Of a stretch of DNA of 64,000 nt, positions 58,492-64,000 are shown one piece after another; position 1 is the first letter of the stretch, and every line of letters starts with the position of its first letter. The notes below the pieces were generated by a model. That model was not told the origin of the DNA. It searched no databases and saw only the letters and a list, made by a program, of their open reading frames with translations. A program made the translations under genes and the position numbers. Source of the stretch: Colius striatus (Eukaryota; Chordata; Aves; Coliiformes; Coliidae). Where the stretch lies: NCBI RefSeq assembly GCF_028858725.1, contig NC_084771.1:5794915-5858914 (forward strand), read 5' to 3'.

Positions 58492-61400
58492 CTAGGGAAA
58501 AAGAAAAAACACCACCAAAACCATGAGTACAATAGCACAGGATGGAAGCAGCACGCAAGCCATGGGTGCCCAGTGCTGGCTGGCTGGCTGTGACATTGGA
58601 AAAGCCTTTGCAGCAGCCTTGATTATCTGCCACTGAAAGAAGGATCGTGCTTTTTTTCTTGTATAAGACACTCAATAGTTGAAAACATGAAAGGTAAATA
58701 TCAACTGGCCTCGTTTGCAGCAGGAGCTCCTTGGTCTCTTACCACAGCTTTCCTTTGTGTGTAATAAAGGTGGCAAAACACTGTGGTGGGTGTTTCAGAA
58801 AAAGCTGCATCATCTCTTAAGTGGTGCCTTCATCAAAGAGACAAGGCAGCTCAGTACAGCACGAGGGGCTTTAAGAAAGTCCCCCAGTAAAGCTGCTTTT
58901 GTGGCTGGATGCAGACAGGGTAGGGAATGGCAGGCTCTCACCTTGGGGCTCCTCGCTCACGACAGCTTCCATGTTCTCTCCTTTCACATATTCTGAGTTA
59001 AGTCCCTCTGAGAAGTAACAATGAAGAGAGTGAGATGGGAGGGTAGAAGGTAAAATGATTTGCTCTGATGCCTTAAAAACTCTGGTAATTGGTCTATCTG
59101 CTGTAAAAGCCAAGGTGCCTGTTTGCAACCTCCTCTGCATTAACAGTGGTGTCAGAAACATCGGTAAACCATAAACAATGCTCAGAAAGCCCTGCTGGCT
59201 TTTAAAGTGACCACAGCGGCTTGTCTACAAGGCACAGCTCCCAGCAGCTGCTCTCTTTGCTGAGTCTCTGGCTTCATCCTTCTCCTGCGAGGCAGGGAGG
59301 TGAATTTCTGTGCTAAGGCACTCGGAAGGGCGAGGAGCAGACACGGCTTCAGGATGGGGTACTGGGGGCTGTGCCGTGCCAAGTGTCATTCGCATGCAAA
59401 GCTAAGTCATGCAGAGCTGCGGTCTAAAGCAGGATCCTGGTGCGGTGTCCAATCCTGACTAAGTTCCTTCTTTAATTGCAAAGAAGTTTCCGAGGTTTGC
59501 AGCAAGCTGTGAGGGGGGTGAGGTGTGCTGCGGGTGGCTCCGCTCAGCACGGCTCGGGGCAGAGCTGCAGAAGATGGGGCTCAGGCTGTGTGAGGGGTGC
59601 CACGGCCCTGAGCCACGCTCGGCAGCTCTGCTGAAGGGCCTCTGTGGAGAGAGGCGCAGAGGGGAGCGCTGGGCTGAGCGCTGTGTCCCGCTAGGGACGG
59701 GCCGCTGCAGGGACGGGGCCGCGCTGCTTTGCAGCGGGCGGCTGAGGCAACGCGACACGCACTGATCAAGCGTCTAAATATGCACCGAAACGCAGCGGGA
59801 AGCGGGGCAGGACCTCAGCACCGCGCTTCGATGGGGTTCATTCGTGTACCGCGGGGAAAGCGGCAGGGGACAGGACCGGGGAAAGGCAGCGGCAGACGGG
59901 ACGGTACCGGGGAAAGGCAGCGGCAGACGGGACGGTGCCGGGGAAAGGCAGCGGCAGAGGGGACGGTGCCCGGGGAAAGGCAGCGGCAGACGGGACGGTG
60001 CCGGGGAAAGGCAGCGGCAGACGGGACGGTGCCGGGGAAAGGCAGCGGCAGAGGGGACGGTGCCGGGGAAAGGCAGCGGCAGAGGGGACGGTGCCCGGGG
60101 AAAGGCAGCGGCAGAGGGGACGGTACCGGGGAAAGGCAGCGGCAGACGGGACGGTGCCGGGGAAAGGCAGCGGCAGACGGGACGGTGCCGGGGAAAGGCA
60201 GCGGCAGACGGGACGGTGCCGGGGAAAGGCAGCGGCAGAGGGGACGGTGCCGGGGAAAGGCAGCGGCAGAGGGGACGGTGCCGGGGAAAGGCAGCGGCAG
60301 AGGGGACGGTGCCGGGGAAAGGCAGCGGCAGACGGGACGGTGCCCGGGGAAAGGCAGCGGCAGACGGGACGGTGCCGGGGAAAGGCAGCGGCAGACGGGA
60401 CGGTGCCGGGGAAAGGCAGCGGCAGACGGGACGGTGCCGGGGAAAGGCAGCGGCAGACGGGACGGTGCCGGGGAAAGGCAGCGGCAGAGGGGACGGTGCC
60501 GGGGAAAGGCAGCGGCAGAGGGGACGGTGCCGGGGAAAGGCAGCGGCAGAGGGGACGGTGCCGGGGGAAAGGCAGCGGCAGACGGGACGGTGCCGGGGAA
60601 AGGCAGCGGCAGAGGGGACGGTGCCGGGGAAAGGCAGCGGCAGACGGGACGGTGCCGGGGAAAGGCAGCGGCAGAGGGGACGGTGCCGGGGAAAGGCAGC
60701 GGCAGAGGGGACGGTGCCGGGGGAAAGCAGCGAGGCGGGACGGACCCACATGTGGCAACGGGGCAGCCGCTGCCTCCGCCCAGCCCGACAGAAGGGGAGT
60801 TTCTGCAGCTGAATTAAAAAGAAAACCAAAGGGTGAAGCCCGGTGTCAGCACAGGAGAGGAGCTGCCGGAGCAGCACCGACAGCTCCTGCACTGCCCAGG
60901 CACAGCGAGCATGCGGCGTAGGAAAGTGGGATAAAGAATGTCAGGCAGCGTCGTACACAACTCGTAGAGGAGTCGGCAACCGCTTGTCAGAGGAGGCTGA
61001 AAGCCGAGAGCCGGAGCCGCAGCCTCGCAGCCGCGGGCCGGCGGGGCCGGGGGAGCAGCCGGGCTGGCTCGGGCTTCCAGTGGCCACGACACGCGGCCGC
61101 CGCCTCCCCGACGTGTGTTTTGCCGGGATAACACCAAACGCAATTTATGTGTTTCAATAAAAAGCCACTTTTGCAGTGCCTGTCGGCTCTCAGATTTCTG
61201 TCATGCATTGCAATGCATCTAAGGCCTGACATTAGCCCAGCATGCCACGTCTGATGGCTTAAATTAATCCTCCTTTATAATTAACTTTAATTTCCTGCCG
61301 CCTTTCTGGGGCTTTGTGTCTCTCAGCTTCTCCCTCATCAAAGCCTTTCCTCTGTTCTTTTTTTTAATTATTTATTCTTGCCAAAATATCATTTAAGTGT

Positions 61401-63485
61401 GGGGAATATACAAGGGTGTTTCATTCCATCACATTGAGTTGACTTTTCCTGCTGATCTAATTTACCAAAATGCTCCTGTTTGTTTTAGGCACAACTGGGA
61501 AAATAGCACGATTCCAGCAGAAATTTCCAACCCTAAACACCCTTCCCCCAGAGCAAAGGAGACTCACAGGAGATTTCATTTGATTAATTTAAGAAAAGCT
61601 TTTTCCAGCTGTTTGCAACCAGCCCATAATGGCCCGTGGGAGCCCACCACGGCCAGGTGAGGCTCCTACAACCTTTACACGGGGAACTTGACGGGGCAGC
61701 TCCTGTTCAGCGAACAGGAACCTTTGCTGCTTAATTTGCACTTCCTTGCAGTGATTGCCCCCATCACGGGTGGGTGGATGAGCTGTATTGTATTGCCTAC
61801 AGCTGCTGGAGCTGCAGATGCTGACTCTGCTTCCCTTGCTGCTGCCTGGTGAGTTTTTATCTCTTGCCGAGATTTTGGGTGGTTTTGGGTTGGTTTGTTT
61901 TGTGGTGGAGTGGTGTTTTTTTCATATTTACCCTGTTTGGTGTCTGTGTTTTGGTCCTTGGCTGGAGCAGGCTGTGGATGTGTGTGAGGGGCTGTGAGCA
62001 GCCTCCAGAATGGCAGCTGGTGCCGAGGCTGTAGTTGCAGGAGGATTCCTGCCTGTGCAATGCCTGATGAGCTGAGTGGGGCTCAATGACACAGGGTTGG
62101 GGCTGGGGGCACAGAGGGAAGGGCTCTGCTCTCAGCTCCTCCTCTCTCGGGGATGAAAAATGGCAGCAGGGTCCAGGAGGCAAAGAGGGAGGTGCTGCCC
62201 CGTGCCCCCGAGGTGCTTGGAGAGGACTTACGTTGGATGCTGAAGCAGAACTTCTTCTGCTGGTAGGAGATGTAGCTGGAGACGGCCCCGATGAGCGCCA
62301 TGGCCAGGCCGCTGGCGATACCGGCGATCGTCCCGGTGTCGGGCGCTTCGGCTGCAGGGACAGGGCAGTGCTGTGTGGGGGGCACCGCACCCCGCCCCGG
62401 GCCCTTCCCCCACTCACCCCCGGCCCCGCAGTACCCACCTCCGTAGCTGCTGTCGCTGCCGCCCCCAGCACCTGCAAGAGACAGGAGCCCGTCAGCGGGC
62501 CCGTGCTTCCCCAGCGCCGTGACGGGCCGCCCGGGCAGCAGCGGGCACGCAGGGGAGGGCTGGTACTGTGGCCCGGGGGCTGCCAGGCTGGGGAAGCTGC
62601 TTCTCTCCCTGGGAGAGCTTTGGGAGGGCCCTCTGCAGGGGACACGTCTGCCTGCATGACAGGTACCCCCTCACCTCTGCCCCACGCTGCTCTGGGTGTG
62701 GAGCACATGAATGAAACGCTGCCAGTTACACAAAACACTTGTGCCAGCCCAGAGAGGTGACTGGTTAAGCTCTGCAATGCCAGGCAGCCTTCACTGGGCT
62801 TGCTGGCTGTTTTAAAACACCTCCCCTGGAAAAACAGGGCTGGGAGGAGGAAGCTGCTGCTGCTGGAAGGCTCAGCCCTCCCTGAGTCACTCGCACCCTG
62901 AATTCATGGAGCTCAGCGCTGTGGGAATGCCTCCAACGTGGTTTGTCCTTGGCACAGGGATTGACTAAATGTTGATTGGGCTGGTCGTGTTCTCTTTACT
63001 CAACTGCTTTTAATATTTAATGCTGTGGCTCCTCACAGATGCACAGGCTCATCCCATTGCTGCTTTTTCTTGTTTCAGCCATGGATGTCGGGTGGTGGAA
63101 GGCAAACCAAGGCCTGTGCCATGGCACTGGGGTGGGCACTCACTTTTGGAGTGGATGGGGAGATGTGGGTCCTCACTGTCCTGATGGCAGCTGCAGAGCC
63201 TCAGAAACAGGCACCTCTGACTGCCAGTCTGAGCTGTGACCGTGGAGGCCAACCCTGTGTGTTCCCCCTGCCCCACGGCTGAGACCCCCCTTCCCCACCC
63301 ATGGCCCCAACATGGCCAGTGCTGCTCTGCCCAAGGGGGTCTCCAGGAGTGTGGCTGGTACTGGGGTGACTGCCTGAGCTGCCCCTGCTACAGCCAACAT
63401 GCATTTGCAGGTCACCACTTACCTTTCTTCTTGTCTGGGCTATAGCCACCATCCAGGACACCAGCCAGGTCATCGTCTGAGAACC
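58427..63485 (-). CDS. CD99L2: CD99 antigen-like protein 2, 3' part (five coding exons), partial
   Basis: Type I membrane glycoprotein related to CD99, known for roles in leukocyte adhesion and transendothelial migration. In transcript order the exons are 63485-63423, 62471-62439, 62351-62232, 59007-58942 and 58491-58427; phases chain without a break. They encode an acidic/Gly-rich ectodomain end (FSDDDLAGVLDGGYSPDKKK, then GAGGGSDSSYG), the transmembrane segment (TIAGIASGLAMALIGAVSSY) with Gly/Ala-rich helix packing, a KKFCFSIQ stop-transfer region, and a cytoplasmic tail (GLNSEYVKGENMEAVVSEEP, then VKYSVLETQSAEPPKQDSAKM). The upstream exons, including the signal peptide, are beyond the window. 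Recognised from the conserved membrane segment and tail, and from synteny: CD99L2 follows MTMR1 in human in the same convergent orientation. Confidence 0.93.
58492..58941 (-). other. CD99L2: CD99L2 last intron
   Basis: 450 bp between the two tail exons, GT-AG on the minus strand. No repeat recognised. Confidence 0.8.
58942..59007 (-). CDS. CD99L2: CD99L2 cytoplasmic-tail exon
   Basis: 66 nt, acceptor ttctcag, donor gtgaga. Two bases complete a Gln codon from the membrane exon; then GLNSEYVKGENMEAVVSEEP and Q, closely matching the known family tail. Confidence 0.93.
59008..62231 (-). other. CD99L2: CD99L2 intron between membrane and tail exons
   Basis: 3.2 kb. A GC- and CpG-rich block (about 59500-61110) encloses the 31-bp minisatellite; the ends are ordinary AT-richer intron. 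A plus-strand AATAAA occurs at about 61156 just after the CpG-rich block. No exon is recognised on either strand. Confidence 0.75.
59878..60718 (+). repeat. GC-rich minisatellite, 31-bp unit, about 27 copies
   Basis: Unit ggggaaaggcagcggcagac followed by gggacggtgcc, period 31 bp, about 27 head-to-tail copies with very little divergence. Copies differ mainly by acggg versus agggg at one site, plus gtacc for gtgcc (2 copies) and occasional 1-base insertions (gtgccc or ccggggg). A degenerate copy flanks each side (about 59852-59877 and 60719-60747). Every unit contains G-runs on the plus strand. Because 31 mod 3 = 1 and the unit lacks stops in most frames, long overlapping ORFs on both strands are artefacts. 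It lies inside a CD99L2 intron. Confidence 0.97.
62232..62351 (-). CDS. CD99L2: CD99L2 transmembrane exon
   Basis: 120 nt, acceptor cctgcag, donor gtaagt. It encodes EAPDTG, the hydrophobic TIAGIASGLAMALIGAVSSYI, then SYQQKKFCFSIQ. Codon third positions are strongly GC, unlike the AT-rich MTM1/MTMR1 exons. The long minus-strand frame at 61857-62777 is a different, false frame over this exon. Confidence 0.93.
62439..62471 (-). CDS. CD99L2: CD99L2 short juxtamembrane exon (33 nt)
   Basis: 33 nt with acceptor tcttgcag and donor gtgggt on the minus strand; phases match both neighbours. Encodes the Gly/Ser linker GAGGGSDSSYG before the membrane segment. Confidence 0.82.
62472..63422 (-). other. 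CD99L2: CD99L2 intron
   Basis: 0.95 kb GC-richer intron between the ectodomain and juxtamembrane exons. No repeat or further exon recognised. Confidence 0.75.
63423..63485 (-). CDS. CD99L2: CD99L2 ectodomain exon
   Basis: 63 nt: two bases of a split Gly codon, 20 codons (FSDDDLAGVLDGGYSPDKKK) and one base. Minus-strand acceptor ttctaaag, donor gtaagt. The DDDLxxVLDGG acidic motif is typical of CD99-family ectodomain exons. Confidence 0.88.
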
Positions 63486-64000
63486 CTTTAGAAACAATGG
63501 TGAGAAATGGTGGTTGGCACCCAAAGGGAGACACGGCCCCTGGGGGTGTCACAGCCCTGGGGTCCATCACATGTGCCCTGCAGCAGCCAGGGAGCTCACC
63601 CTCTCAACAGCCTCAGGCCACATTCACACAACAAAGCACCAAAGCTGCCTTGCTGGGAGGGTGGATGCAGCCAGAGTGGCCTTAAAAAACAGTAGAAGAG
63701 GAAGGAAAAATAACATGTGGCTTGCTTGGGGTTGGAGGGACCCCCAAAACTGAGTGTCTTTGGATGAGGAGAGCCTGGAGATGGGACTTCTTGGGGATTC
63801 TGGGCAGGGGTCACACCCCTGTATGTGACAGCCTGGGGTGGGACTGGCCTCCTACAAACCCCCACTCCTGGGGTTGTGTTTCTCTGCCATGCACACAGAA
63901 GCAGCTCTGTTTATTTGGGTATTTTCTCTAAGATTCTCTGTGCAGCTGGAATTTGCACCCTCATTTAATCCAGTGGCTCTCAGTCAGCCACTATGGGCTT
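63486..64000 (-). other. CD99L2: CD99L2 intron, truncated by window end
   Basis: 0.5 kb upstream (minus strand) of the ectodomain exon. No further CD99L2-like exon is recognised; small open frames on both strands have no family resemblance. Confidence 0.65.

Noticed and set aside
59729-60921. Five long overlapping ORFs (306-372 codons) on both strands
   Set aside because: All are readings of the 31-bp minisatellite in different frames; none has a domain or splice support.
61857-62777. 306-codon minus-strand ORF
   Set aside because: It overlaps the CD99L2 membrane exon but in another frame; the correct frame gives the known transmembrane sequence with proper splice phases.

Overview
The window is vertebrate nuclear DNA, almost certainly from a bird. 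It has intron-containing genes with vertebrate splice signals, a CpG-island promoter, and interspersed repeats that are all recognisable fragments of CR1, the main avian LINE. The species cannot be told from the sequence.

Layout. (1) 1-14050, plus strand: the 3' half of MTM1 (myotubularin), seven coding exons at 405-12494, followed by a 3' UTR. The exons give 377 residues. Placed on the 603-residue human protein they start at residue 227 and put the catalytic Cys exactly at 375, so the first half of the gene lies upstream of the window. (2) 15485-16120: a CpG island holding the promoter and first exon of MTMR1. (3) 15778-51210, plus strand: complete MTMR1, 15 constitutive exons encoding 661 residues. 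Two small in-frame cassette-exon candidates (24 and 51 nt) lie in intron 2. The 3' UTR runs to about 51.9 or 52.25 kb. (4) About 52.3-54.75 kb: intergenic. (5) About 54.75-64 kb, minus strand: the 3' part of CD99L2, with five coding exons covering the end of the ectodomain, the transmembrane segment and the cytoplasmic tail. A 27-copy, 31-bp minisatellite sits in one of its introns.

The order MTM1 > MTMR1 > < CD99L2 is that of human Xq28. MTM1 and MTMR1 encode paralogous phosphoinositide 3-phosphatases acting on PI3P and PI(3,5)P2. Both keep the CX5R active site (CSDGWDR), and their last seven exons match almost exactly in length and phase, the mark of tandem gene duplication. CD99L2 is a separate type I membrane glycoprotein gene that converges on MTMR1 tail to tail.

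I see no exotic or undescribed system. The items most worth a second look are the 31-bp minisatellite, which stays open in five long overlapping frames and so creates false ORFs; the MTMR1 cassette exons; a NAGNAG acceptor on the last MTM1 exon; and a CR1 copy ending about 60 bp upstream of the MTM1 catalytic exon. All splice sites were placed by eye using AG/GT signals, phase continuity and remembered family sequence; no alignment was run.
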